From positions 1 through 19,022 of the forward strand of contig WRCI01000011.1 of assembly GCA_009784145.1 (NCBI GenBank): a stretch of DNA of 19,022 nucleotides, in the 5' to 3' direction. Made by a program: the position numbers and the translations under genes. The notes below the pieces were generated by a model, which saw nothing but the letters and a program-made list of their open reading frames with translations, had not been told where the DNA came from and did not search any database. This document shows, piece after piece, positions 8,412 to 16,197 of the stretch (its first letter is position 1; every line of letters starts with the position of its first letter). The stretch is from Methanobrevibacter sp. (lineage in GTDB: Archaea > Methanobacteriota > Methanobacteria > Methanobacteriales > Methanobacteriaceae).

Positions 8412-9638
8412 ATGTACAAAATAGGAGAAGCTCTTGTTGGAGATGGAAACGAATTAGCTCATGTTGATTTAATCATTGGAGATAAAGAAGGTCCAGTTGG
8501 GACTGCATTTGCTAATGGTATGACTCAATTATCAATGGGGCACACCCCATTACTTTCTGTTATTAGACCAAATCTAATGGCAAAACCAGCTACTTTAATT
8601 GTTCCAAAAGTTACTGTTGGAGATTTAAATGATGCAAGTAAAATATTTGGACCTGCTCAAACTGCAGTGGGAAGAGCTGTGGCTGATGCTGTTGAAGAAG
8701 GTCTTATTCCAAAAAATCAAGCTGAAGATCTTGTTGTGGTAGTGAGTGTATTTATACACCCAGAAGCAGAAGATTATAGAAAAATTTATCAATATAATTA
8801 TGGAGCTACTAAGCTAGCTATCAGAAGAGCTATGTCTGACTATCCAGAAATTGACAAAGTATTATCTGAAAAAGACAGAGGAACTCACCCAATAATGGGA
8901 TTCAGAGTTACAAGATTGTGGTCTCCTCCATATGTTCAAGTTGCACTTGATCTTGACAACATTGATACTATGGAAAAAGTCATAAATGACGTGCCTGATA
9001 GAGAAAGAGTTTTACTTGAAGCTGGAACTCCACTTATTAAAAAGTTCGGTGTTGGAGTTGTAAGTAAAATCAGGGAAATAAGACCTGATGCTTTCATTAT
9101 AGCTGATCTTAAAACTTTAGATGTTGGTCGTGTTGAGATTAAAATGGCTGCAGATGAAACAGCTGATGCAGTAGCTATTTCTGGACTTGGAACTATTGAA
9201 TCTATTGAAAAAGCTATTCATGAAGCTCAAAAGCAAGGAATTTATTCTATTCTTGATATGATGAATGTGGATGACTTTAAAGAAAAGCTTAATCTAATCC
9301 AAGATAACCTTAAACCAAATATCGTTCTTCTTCATAGAAATGTTGACCTTGAAACTTCAATGGCTGAAAAAGGTGAAGATGTGAGTGATATGAGTGAATG
9401 GGGTAATATTAAAGAAATCAAAAAGCTTCTTGGACCAAGTGGTCTTGTTGCTGTAGCTGGTGGAATCACTCCTGAAAAGGTTGATGAAGCAATTAGCTCT
9501 GGAGCAGATATCATAGTTGTTGGAAGATATATTATAGGTTCAAGAGATGTTAGAAGATCTGCAGAAGACTTCTTAGCTCATATACCACAAGATCCTGACA
9601 ATATGAGATTGGCTCTTGATGAAGATGAACAAGTCTAA
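8412..9638 (+). CDS. fae-hps: Bifunctional formaldehyde-activating enzyme / 3-hexulose-6-phosphate synthase
   Basis: A 408-residue fusion. Residues 1 to about 165 are Fae, which condenses formaldehyde with tetrahydromethanopterin. The Fae signature [16 protein letters not shown] carries the catalytic His17. Residues about 170-408 are Hps, a (beta/alpha)8 barrel of the orotidine-monophosphate-decarboxylase suprafamily, with ADLKTLD at 231-237 (Asp232, Lys234, Asp237) and the phosphate-binding AGGITPEKV and GRYIIGS near the C-terminus. In methanogens lacking the oxidative pentose-phosphate route, Hps running in reverse releases ribulose 5-phosphate and formaldehyde from hexulose 6-phosphate, and Fae captures the formaldehyde; this is family knowledge. 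The start is set by GGAGGT at 8401-8406. The gene stands alone. A 9-bp hairpin follows the stop. Confidence 0.97.
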   Translation: MYKIGEALVGDGNELAHVDLIIGDKEGPVGTAFANGMTQLSMGHTPLLSVIRPNLMAKPATLIVPKVTVGDLNDASKIFGPAQTAVGRAVADAVEEGLIPKNQAEDLVVVVSVFIHPEAEDYRKIYQYNYGATKLAIRRAMSDYPEIDKVLSEKDRGTHPIMGFRVTRLWSPPYVQVALDLDNIDTMEKVINDVPDRERVLLEAGTPLIKKFGVGVVSKIREIRPDAFIIADLKTLDVGRVEIKMAADETADAVAISGLGTIESIEKAIHEAQKQGIYSILDMMNVDDFKEKLNLIQDNLKPNIVLLHRNVDLETSMAEKGEDVSDMSEWGNIKEIKKLLGPSGLVAVAGGITPEKVDEAISSGADIIVVGRYIIGSRDVRRSAEDFLAHIPQDPDNMRLALDEDEQV

Positions 9639-9643
9639 AATAT

Positions 9644-9664
9644 TATAGCTATAAGATAGCTATA
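9644..9664 (+). terminator. Hairpin just after fae-hps
   Basis: TATAGCTAT-AAG-ATAGCTATA, a perfect 9-bp inverted repeat with a 3-nt loop starting 6 bp after the stop. T-rich tracts only follow from about 9735, so it may protect the 3' end while termination occurs downstream. At least one further GTTATATT repeat follows within 60 bp. Confidence 0.45.
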
Positions 9665-10015
9665 TTGGATTGTTATATTAGATAGTCTATATGAATTGTT
9701 ATATTGAACAGTGCATCATATAGCTATCACTAATATTTTTAATTTTTTTTCTTATTTTCTAATTTCATTTTATTCCTTAATTTTTTTATTTCTTCTTAGT
9801 TTTTTAGTTTTATTTTCTTTTTATTCTTTTGATTTTTCTATTTCTTTAATTTATATTTATTCATTCAACTTTTTATTTCTTCAATCTATTTTAATTTCTT
9901 TTTTTATTAAAATTTATTATTTTTTACAAGTGATATTATTTTTCAATACATTATTAGTTAATTATCTCAGTTTTATCCTCTTAAATTAATTATTTCTTTA
10001 TAATTAGTTTTTAAT

Positions 10016-10035
10016 TTATAAGTTATAACTTATAA
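10016..10035. repeat. Perfect 20-bp palindrome upstream of parA
   Basis: TTATAAGTTATAACTTATAA is fully self-complementary. Related TTATAAGTTATAAGTG-type sequence recurs at about 10398-10412, close to the parA start. It could be a dimeric-protein binding site, but an AT-only sequence of this type can arise by chance or as a by-product of repeat expansion. Confidence 0.5.
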
Positions 10036-10086
10036 CTAATAAGTTATTTATTAAAATTAATAAGTTAAAACTTAATAGTTATTATA

Positions 10087-10138
10087 AATAAGTAATAAGA
10101 AATAAGTAATAAGAAATAAGTAATAAGAAATAAGTAAT
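10087..10138. repeat. 14-bp tandem repeat, 3.7 perfect copies
   Basis: Unit AATAAGTAATAAGA repeated without mismatch at 10087-10100, 10101-10114 and 10115-10128, with a partial fourth copy. It lies about 330 bp upstream of parA. Iterated sites of this size are known at plasmid partition and replication loci, but that is analogy only. Confidence 0.85.
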
Positions 10139-10183
10139 TTCTTAAAAATTATAACTTTTAAATAATAAATTATATACTATAAG

Positions 10184-10308
10184 TTATAAATAATAAAGTA
10201 TAAAATATAAATTATAAATAATAAGTTATTATTTATAAATTAAAAATTATATGATAAAACTTATAAATAATAAAGTATAAATTATAAATAATAAAGTATA
10301 AAATATAA
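10184..10308. repeat. 27-bp direct repeat upstream of parA
   Basis: An identical 27-bp sequence, beginning TTATAAATAATAAAGTATAA and ending AATATAA, occurs at 10184-10210 and 10282-10308, 98 bp apart, with partial copies between. A perfect match of this length is unlikely by chance, even in AT-rich DNA. Confidence 0.75.
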
Positions 10309-10468
10309 GTTATAAATTAAAACTTAGAAGTTAAAAGAAAACTATGAGAACTTATAACTAAAAACTAATTAGTTTTAAATTAAACCTCTTATTTTAGAAA
10401 TTATAAGTTATAAGTGAAAAAAATACATCACAAAGAGAGAATATGCTAATAAAAATGGAAATGATTGT

Positions 10469-11239
10469 ATGGGAGAAACAATAGCTATAATAAATCAAAA
10501 AGGTGGTTGTGGTAAAACAACAACGGCCGTTAACCTATCTGCTTCTTTAGCAAGTTTGGGAAAATCTGTGTTAATAGTAGATATGGATCCACAAGGAAAT
10601 AGTACTACAAGCTTTGGAATAGATAAAGGAAACTTAGAAAATACTATTTATTCAGCTATTACTGGGCAAATAAGTGTGAAAAAAACAATTATGCAAACTA
10701 TGGTTAAAAATTTATTTATTTTGCCAAGTAATATTTCTTTAAGTGGAATAGAAGTTGAATTAAGTCAAGTAAAAAACTATCATCTTGTTTTAAAAGATTT
10801 GTTAAAAGAAGTAGCAGATATATTTGATTATATTATAATAGATCTTCCACCTTCACTAGGGATAATAAGTATAAATGGATTGATAGCTAGTGATAGTTTA
10901 ATAATACCAATACAAGCAGAATATTTTGCATTAGAAGGACTAGCTGATTTGTTTAATACAATACATCTTGTTGAAACTCGTTTAAAAAGTCCTTCTCCAA
11001 TAAAAGGAATATTATTAACATTGTATGATTCTAGGACACGATTAGGGCAAGAAGTTTATAGTGAACTTAAAGAAAAACTTGGAGATAGAGAATATATATT
11101 TAAAACAGTTATTGGAAGAAATATTCGTTTAGCAGAAGCTCCAAGTTATGGTCTACCATGTGTAATTTATGATGAAGAAAGTAGAGGAGCAATTTCTTAT
11201 TTGAATTTAGCTAAAGAAATATTAGAAATAGATGGATAA
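10469..11239 (+). CDS. parA: ParA/Soj-type chromosome-partitioning ATPase
   Basis: A 256-residue deviant-Walker ATPase of the ParA/Soj/MinD superfamily, expected to form ATP-dependent DNA-bound dimers that move or position a partner-bound cargo (chromosome region or protein cluster). The deviant Walker A motif is KGGCGKTTT at 11-19 (signature Lys11, catalytic Lys16), Walker A' is VDMDPQGN at 37-44, and Walker B is YIIIDLPP at 121-128 (Asp125). The length is that of small Soj proteins, with no N-terminal DNA-binding domain, which argues against a ParA of P1/F-plasmid type. The start ATG 10469 has only a weak site upstream (GGAAATGATT), but matches family N-termini. The ParB-like gene follows after 137 bp, so the two are likely one partition cassette. 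Long repeats lie upstream and between the two genes. Confidence 0.93.
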   Translation: MGETIAIINQKGGCGKTTTAVNLSASLASLGKSVLIVDMDPQGNSTTSFGIDKGNLENTIYSAITGQISVKKTIMQTMVKNLFILPSNISLSGIEVELSQVKNYHLVLKDLLKEVADIFDYIIIDLPPSLGIISINGLIASDSLIIPIQAEYFALEGLADLFNTIHLVETRLKSPSPIKGILLTLYDSRTRLGQEVYSELKEKLGDREYIFKTVIGRNIRLAEAPSYGLPCVIYDEESRGAISYLNLAKEILEIDG

Positions 11240-11245
11240 AATATA

Positions 11246-11334
11246 GACAAACAAAATATAAACATGAAAACCTGGATAAATAAAATATAAAGAGTTGAAA
11301 TATAGATAAATAAAATATAAATATAAAATAATCA
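11246..11334. repeat. About 30-bp tandem repeat between parA and the ParB-like gene
   Basis: Three adjacent units at 11246-11274, 11275-11304 and 11305-11334. The first part, GAYAAAYAAAATATAAA, is well kept (17 of 17 between units two and three); the tails differ. It fills most of the 137-bp gap in the partition pair. Possible centromere-like array or neutral minisatellite. Confidence 0.65.
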
Positions 11335-11376
11335 ATTATAATAATTTTAAAAAAGAATATAAAAGGAGATGGGAAA

Positions 11377-12000
11377 ATGGTGAAAAATAACACAAAAAGA
11401 GGATTGGGAAGAGGATTAGACTCATTAATACCAAACATTGATGAAGATATTGATGAAAAATCTTCATTAACAGAAGAAAATACTACTAAAAATGAAAAAG
11501 AAAATGATAGTGGAGAAGAATTGGAATTAGAAGAAAAAAAGAAAAAAGAAGAAAAAGAAAATAATAATAAAAAAGTTGATGCAAGTAAAAATAAATTATC
11601 AGCTGAAGATTTAAAAGAAATAAATGATGAATTAGCTAAAAAAGAAGAAAACATAGAAATAATGGCAGAAGAAATAATTGAAGAAAAAGGGATTGGAGAA
11701 ACTTTAGCCAAGAGAGAAGAAATCGCTGGGAAAAATGTTGGAGAAAGTGTTAAAGAAATAAAAACAGAAACTGTAAAAACTAGCTTAAATGATTATGAAG
11801 TAAATGCTATTGAAGAAGTGAAAAATATAATTGCAGAAAATCCAAGAATAACTTTATGGTCTGCAAAATCAAGTGCTGTCTTTAGATATTTAAGAAAAAC
11901 ACGACCAGAATTTAGTATTAGTAAAGAAGCATCAGAATTAGTTGATGAAGCTGTTCGTGAAAAGTATCCTGAAATTTGGGAATTATTTGATGATATATGA
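11377..12000 (+). CDS. ParB-like ParA partner lacking the ParB DNA-binding core
   Basis: A 207-residue protein. Residues 7-19, KRGLGRGLDSLIP, match the conserved N-terminal motif of ParB/Spo0J that contacts ParA and stimulates its ATPase. Residues 22-140 are a highly charged Glu/Lys/Asn linker, probably disordered or coiled-coil. Residues about 145-207 form a compact C-terminal part with ITLWSAKSSAVFRYLRKTRP and FSISKEASELVDEAVREKYP, rich in predicted helix, of no family I can name. The ParB CTP-binding motifs, the helix-turn-helix and the usual 280-residue length are all missing. A good Shine-Dalgarno, AAGGAGAT (11363-11370), sets ATG 11377. Placed 137 bp after parA, it is most likely ParA's partner, with the C-terminus recognising DNA or another cargo (inference). 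It is convergent with hef, with a 39-bp gap. Confidence 0.75.
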   Translation: MVKNNTKRGLGRGLDSLIPNIDEDIDEKSSLTEENTTKNEKENDSGEELELEEKKKKEEKENNNKKVDASKNKLSAEDLKEINDELAKKEENIEIMAEEIIEEKGIGETLAKREEIAGKNVGESVKEIKTETVKTSLNDYEVNAIEEVKNIIAENPRITLWSAKSSAVFRYLRKTRPEFSISKEASELVDEAVREKYPEIWELFDDI

Positions 12001-12039
12001 GTAGTATTTTTTAAGATTCAAGATAAAAAAAATAGAATT
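12001..12039. terminator. Compact bidirectional terminator region
   Basis: The 39 bp between the convergent ParB-like and hef genes hold a six-T run for the plus strand (12007-12012) and an eight-A run (12025-12032) that reads as Ts for hef on the minus strand. Oligo-T is enough for archaeal RNA polymerase termination, so both transcripts probably end here. Confidence 0.5.
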
Positions 12040-14595
12040 TCATATTAACTTTTTATCTTTATTATCCTTTTTAAAATATAAATATTTACTATCTAAAACT
12101 TTTCTTATATTTTCAGCAGTTTTAGGACCCACTCCACTAATCTCTTGAAGTTCATTGCTCTTTGCATTAATTACCTTGTTAACAGTTCCAAACTTTTCAA
12201 GTAGTTTTTTGGCTGTTACTGGTCCTATATTGGGTAATGATTCTATAATAAATAGTTGTTGTTCCCAAACATTTGCTGGTTTTCGTTCTGTTCTTATTTG
12301 AATAGGAGAAGATTTTCCACTTTGTTCCCTTATAGCTATCCTTTTAATCATAGCTGCAGTATCTTCAGGATTTCTAGTTGGAATAATTGAAATTCCAAAA
12401 TCAATAGCTATTGATGCAATAGCTCCTCTAATAGCATCTGGAGACAAAAATCCAGAATATATATCATCTCCTTCTAAGATTAAAATAGGTTTTTTAAACT
12501 CTTCTTGTAATATTCTTCCTTGTTTATAAAGTCTTTTATCAACAATAGAATCTACGAAGTCTTTAGCTGTTTTTCTTTCAATAGCTACTTCGTCACTAAC
12601 TTGATAGTCCCCTGCAACCATTGTTTTAATTTTAATATCTACATTAATAGTATCTAAAGCTCTTAAAACTTTTGAATTGCCTTCTCTTGAGTCGGCATAA
12701 ACTAAAACTTTTTGACCTTTAGAAGCTTTTACACTATCGAATAATAAAGCTTCATCCACAACTTTTTTAATTTTTTCTTCTTTAATCTCTTCTATATTTT
12801 TTGGATCTTTTTCTTTAACTTTTTCTATGTCTTCTGAATTTTTTTCTTTAAGTTTTTCTAGATTCTCTGTATTTACCTTTTTAAGGTCTTCCACATTCTC
12901 TGTATTTTCTTCTATTCCATCATTTCTTTCAATTCCAATTTCTAATTTTCTTCCAATGATTTTAGAATTAGGTTTTTCTTTAAGTTTATCTGTAGATTTA
13001 ACATTTAAATTTTTAAGAGAATCTTTATCAATTAAATGTTCTTTCATTTTTCTTTCTTTATTAATACTTGCCCAATAATAACCTTCATCTCTGGTTCCTT
13101 CAGCTATTAATACTTTCATTTTTCCAGTATCTTTTCTTCCAGTTCTTCCTCTTCTTTGTATCATTCGAACTTCAGAAGGAACTGGTTCATAAAGAATAAC
13201 CAAATCAACTGCAGGAATATCAATACCCTCTTCAGCTACACTAGTTGAAAGTAAAACATCAAAATTACCTACTTTAAATGATTTAATAATATTTTTTTGT
13301 TCAGTTTGAGTGAGACCTTTTTCACCATCTCTTGAACCTTGTCCAAAGAATTTAGCAGATTTAATTCCTTCTTCTTCACATTTTTGATAGATTGTTTCAA
13401 GTGTATCTCTAAACTGAGTAAAAACAATTATTTTTGTCTTTTTATTATTATTTTTTTCAATAGACGAATTTTCTTTTTTAATTTTTTTAACTAAAGGTTT
13501 TTCTTTAGTATCTAAGTTTAATTCTTCCTTTAATATTTGAATTAATTTTCTTAATTTTGGATGTTCCCATCCATGTTTTTCGGCATTTTTAGCTAAACTA
13601 ATAGCTATTGAAAAATCAGCGTCGTTTAAAAGGCTTTTAGCTGCTTTTGTGGTTTTTTTTCTAAGTCTATTTATATATTTATTGAAAGTAGCTATTCCTT
13701 GAGTTTCAAGAAGTTCAAGAGCGTGTTGAAGATTAATAACAGCACTAAGAATAGATATTGCATTATAACATTCTTTTGGTGGTGTTATAGCCCTAGCTAT
13801 TCTATTTTGAACAATACCTCTTGCCTTTAATATGTCAATTTTACTTACAGAAATAGTTTTTATAACATTGATATTTTTAAGTATTTTTAACCTAGTTTTA
13901 AGTGATTTTGTAATATGTTCTTTTATCTTTTCAAGCTCTTTACTCATTTTAACTTTTACCCAATCAATTTCAACTGGGTTAAAATAAGGTTTTACATCTG
14001 GATCATCTTCAGTTTTTACAACCACGTCTTGAATAAATAAATTCTCACAAATTTCCCTTATTTTTCCTTGATCAGATCCTGGAGAAGCTGTAAGAGCCAA
14101 TATTAAATGATTTTTAGCTGTTTTTAGATATCTTTGTCCAAGGTATACATAAGCATATGACCCTACAGCATGGTGACATTCATCAAAAACAATAAGAGAA
14201 ACATCTTCAAGACTATATCTACCATTAAGTAAATCTGATTCTACAGTTTGTGGAGTTGCACAAATAACTTGAGATTCATCCCATCGTTTTTTCCTATCAT
14301 CAACTTTAACTGCTCCTGTAATAGAAGTACATTTTACAGTAAGGAAATGTCTAAAGTTTTCTTCATGTTGAATAGCTAATGGTTTACTTGGAGCAAGTAC
14401 TAAAACTTTAGATCCTTTTATTTTTTTTAACCTTTCTGCAGCTACAAGAACGCCTATTAATGTTTTTCCCAAAGCAGTTGGAGCTACAATCATTGTATTT
14501 CCAGTTTTTAGTGCATCTGCAGCTAAAATTTGCTGATATAATCTTGCTTCAGCAGTGTTTGATTTGATAAGAGGATGTTTAATATATCTATCCAT
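12040..14595 (-). CDS. hef: Hef helicase-nuclease (XPF/FANCM-like) for stalled-fork repair
   Basis: Archaeal Hef unwinds and cuts branched DNA such as stalled replication forks. Of 851 residues, about 1-540 form the superfamily 2 helicase: motif I APTALGKTLIG (Lys44), DECHH at 138-142, LALTASPG near 167-173, and the C-terminal STSVAEEGIDIP and MIQRRGRTGR. Residues about 645-775 are the XPF-type nuclease, with GDYQVSDEVAIERKTAKD (Asp663, Glu673, Arg674, Lys675, Asp679) intact. Residues 787-833 hold tandem helix-hairpin-helix motifs (NIGPVTAKKLLEKFG, ISGVGPKTAENI). Both activities therefore look functional. It is longer than typical Hef (about 750-780, from memory), partly through a charged linker with four 11-residue repeats at 564-607. 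The ATG at 14595 has no clear Shine-Dalgarno. trmI is divergent upstream. Confidence 0.95.
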   Translation of the reverse strand: MDRYIKHPLIKSNTAEARLYQQILAADALKTGNTMIVAPTALGKTLIGVLVAAERLKKIKGSKVLVLAPSKPLAIQHEENFRHFLTVKCTSITGAVKVDDRKKRWDESQVICATPQTVESDLLNGRYSLEDVSLIVFDECHHAVGSYAYVYLGQRYLKTAKNHLILALTASPGSDQGKIREICENLFIQDVVVKTEDDPDVKPYFNPVEIDWVKVKMSKELEKIKEHITKSLKTRLKILKNINVIKTISVSKIDILKARGIVQNRIARAITPPKECYNAISILSAVINLQHALELLETQGIATFNKYINRLRKKTTKAAKSLLNDADFSIAISLAKNAEKHGWEHPKLRKLIQILKEELNLDTKEKPLVKKIKKENSSIEKNNNKKTKIIVFTQFRDTLETIYQKCEEEGIKSAKFFGQGSRDGEKGLTQTEQKNIIKSFKVGNFDVLLSTSVAEEGIDIPAVDLVILYEPVPSEVRMIQRRGRTGRKDTGKMKVLIAEGTRDEGYYWASINKERKMKEHLIDKDSLKNLNVKSTDKLKEKPNSKIIGRKLEIGIERNDGIEENTENVEDLKKVNTENLEKLKEKNSEDIEKVKEKDPKNIEEIKEEKIKKVVDEALLFDSVKASKGQKVLVYADSREGNSKVLRALDTINVDIKIKTMVAGDYQVSDEVAIERKTAKDFVDSIVDKRLYKQGRILQEEFKKPILILEGDDIYSGFLSPDAIRGAIASIAIDFGISIIPTRNPEDTAAMIKRIAIREQSGKSSPIQIRTERKPANVWEQQLFIIESLPNIGPVTAKKLLEKFGTVNKVINAKSNELQEISGVGPKTAENIRKVLDSKYLYFKKDNKDKKLI
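12775..12906 (-). repeat. 33-bp tandem repeat encoding 11-residue repeats in Hef
   Basis: Four in-frame units at 12874-12906, 12841-12873, 12808-12840 and 12775-12807 (in protein order) encode NTENVEDLKKV, NTENLEKLKEK, NSEDIEKVKEK and DPKNIEEIKEE. The pattern is Asn/Asp-Xaa-Glu/Lys-Asn/Asp-hydrophobic-Glu-Xaa-hydrophobic-Lys-Xaa-Xaa. It lies in the linker between the helicase and nuclease domains and would form an extended charged helix or coiled coil. The period is a multiple of three, so reading frame is kept. Confidence 0.85.
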
Positions 14596-15055
14596 ATGAT
14601 AGATTTTTGTAAATCTTACTTAAATATGTTATGAGAGCTGTTGGAAAGTATTACATATAAAATAATATTTAGAAAATAAAAACTGTGTATATTGGTTTAA
14701 AATTTAATTTGTAGCAATATTTATTGTATTTTTCTTATGTGATTATTTATTTATTTTTATTTCTTATTTAATTGAATATTATATACTTTATTTTATAATA
14801 TACTTATTATATATCTTTAATTTTATAATTTTATAAATTTTAAAAAAATATATTTGAATATTATATAATTATAATATTTATTTTTTAAAAATAATATTTA
14901 TCAATGTTGAACTAAAATTGAAAATAATAAATAACTTTATAAAAAATTGATTATTATAGAATAACAATATAAAAATAAACTTATTAATAATATAAAAACA
15001 AATATTAAAATTAATAGAATAAATAGCTATTAATAACTATATAACTGGTGATGAA
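14596..15055. other. Divergent AT-rich region between hef and trmI
   Basis: 460 bp that must contain the promoters of hef (leftward) and trmI (rightward). It is nearly all A/T, with several TATA-like stretches (for example CTTTATAAA near 14934), so neither promoter can be fixed. No gene, strong hairpin or long repeat was seen. Confidence 0.5.
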
Positions 15056-15790
15056 TTGAAAATTTTAATAGATGAAAGAGGTAAAAAATACTTAATCACC
15101 GAAAATTCAGAGTTTCATAGTGATTTGGGAATTATAAGTAAAGAAGATATAGCTAATGCTGAAGCTGGAGTGAGTTTAAAAACCCATCTTGATAAGGAAT
15201 TTAAAGTAATAAAACCTAATGTTAATGACTATATTGATTTAATGGACAGACGTTGTTCTATACTTATTCAAAAAGATATTGGAACTGTTATTGCTCAAAC
15301 TGGAATTGGTAGTGGAAGTAAAATCATTGATGCTGGAACTGGTGCTGGAGCCATTGCATTGAACTTTGGAAATATCGTTGGAAATTCTGGGCATGTTTAT
15401 AGCTATGAAATAAGAGAAGACTTTGCTGAAGTAGCTAAAAAGAATGTCATGTCTTTTGGTTTAGAAAATATTATTGAAATTAAAAACAAAGATATAAAAG
15501 AAGGAATTGATGAAAATAACATCGATTTAGTGTTTCTTGATCTTATAAAGCCTTATGAAATATTTGAAGATGTTTATGAATGTTTAAATTTAGGAGGGTA
15601 TTTAGCTGTTTATGCTCCATACATAGATCAAATTGAAACTTCCTATAAAATAGCTAAAAAAATCAATTTTGTTAATTTAAATATTATTGAAACTCTTGAA
15701 CGTGGTATAGAAGTGAGAAATCAAGGTACGCGACCAAAAACAAGAATGGTTGGTCATAGTGGGTATTTACTCTTTGGAAGGAAATTATAG
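15056..15790 (+). CDS. trmI: tRNA (adenine-N1)-methyltransferase, TrmI family
   Basis: Uses S-adenosylmethionine to methylate N1 of adenine in the tRNA T-loop (position 58, and 57 in many archaea). The 244-residue protein has a short N-terminal beta domain (1-70) and a Rossmann methyltransferase domain: SAM motif IIDAGTGAGAIAL (90-102), acidic Glu118 in YSYEIRE, and the active-site strand DLVFLDLIKPYE (157-168). The C-terminal GTRPKTRMVGHSGYLLFGRK is typical of TrmI. The family's usual DLPxPW-like loop is here DLIKPYE. The start is TTG at 15056: the only nearby ATG (15051) is out of frame and runs into a stop, and GGTGAT (15047-15052) is well placed for the TTG. A hairpin follows the stop. 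pyrB lies about 400 bp downstream. Confidence 0.9.
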   Translation: MKILIDERGKKYLITENSEFHSDLGIISKEDIANAEAGVSLKTHLDKEFKVIKPNVNDYIDLMDRRCSILIQKDIGTVIAQTGIGSGSKIIDAGTGAGAIALNFGNIVGNSGHVYSYEIREDFAEVAKKNVMSFGLENIIEIKNKDIKEGIDENNIDLVFLDLIKPYEIFEDVYECLNLGGYLAVYAPYIDQIETSYKIAKKINFVNLNIIETLERGIEVRNQGTRPKTRMVGHSGYLLFGRKL

Positions 15791-15792
15791 CT

Positions 15793-15826
15793 TAAGGAAA
15801 TAAAAAACATATTATATTATTCCTTA
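15793..15826 (+). terminator. Hairpin after trmI
   Basis: TAAGGAA (15793-15799) pairs with TTCCTTA (15820-15826), extended inward by TAA/TTA across a one-base bulge. It starts 3 bp after the trmI stop. It is followed by TTATTAA rather than a long T-run, so it may mark or protect the 3' end rather than terminate alone. Confidence 0.5.
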
Positions 15827-16197
15827 TTATTAATATTAAAAAAAGAAACCATGTTCTCCTTTAAGTATAAACTATAAATTTTTAATGATTAATTTTTAAT
15901 AGAATGAAAAAGATAAATATTAATGATACATCATATTATATTAGAATCTATATTGTGTTTAATTGAAATATTTATTTTAATATATAAAATAATTTAAAAT
16001 TTAAAATAAATAATCAAATTGATAATTTAAAAATATAATGATAATTTAAGATTGTAATGATGATTTAAAAATATAATAATGGTTTAAAATTATAATAATG
16101 GTTTAAAATTATAACAATAGCTATAAAATTAATATAATAATTTAAAGTTTAAAATAATTAATTAAATTTGATTAAAAACTCTATAATAACTTTGAGA
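15827..16197. other. Intergenic region upstream of pyrB
   Basis: About 370 bp, mostly A/T. The left part shows nothing recognisable; the right part is a 19-bp tandem repeat (16018-16131) ending about 65 bp before the preferred pyrB start. No Shine-Dalgarno, attenuator or clear TATA box could be fixed for pyrB. Confidence 0.5.
16018..16131. repeat. 19-bp tandem repeat, about six copies, upstream of pyrB
   Basis: Units at about 16018-16035 (degenerate), 16036-16054, 16055-16073, 16074-16092, 16093-16111 and 16112-16131. The two central copies are identical, TAATAATGGTTTAAAATTA; the outer ones diverge step by step. Regular phasing near two helical turns (19 bp) next to a promoter could matter, but slippage alone would also explain it. 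Confidence 0.85.

Larger units (their letters stand above)
9665..10468. other. Repeat-rich AT spacer upstream of parA
   Basis: The left half (9730-9985) is strongly T-rich on the plus strand and probably terminates fae-hps transcription. The right half (9990-10410) is built from permutations of TTATAAGTTATAAATAATAA, including a 20-bp palindrome (10016-10035), a 14-bp tandem repeat (10087-10138) and a 27-bp direct repeat (10184/10282). No gene is supported: the 92-codon frame at 9711 is a low-complexity Phe/Leu/Ile/Ser run without a Shine-Dalgarno. Confidence 0.6.

Noticed and set aside
9711..9989. 92-codon plus-strand open frame after fae-hps
   Set aside because: It starts at GTG without a Shine-Dalgarno, and its product is an unbroken Phe/Leu/Ile/Ser/Tyr run, as expected from T-rich DNA. 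No family resemblance; treated as terminator-type sequence.
10016..10410. Replication origin
   Set aside because: AT-rich iterons are suggestive, but no orc1/cdc6 gene is adjacent and no G-rich origin-recognition box is visible; the parA link is the better-supported context.
11211..11711. 166-codon minus-strand frame opposite the ParB-like gene
   Set aside because: Ser/Phe-rich product that mirrors the Glu/Lys-rich linker on the other strand. It overlaps the repeats and has no start signals.
15048..15054. GTGATGA as box C of a C/D guide RNA
   Set aside because: It overlaps the Shine-Dalgarno and the TTG start of trmI, and no suitable D box (CTGA) follows at guide-RNA distance.
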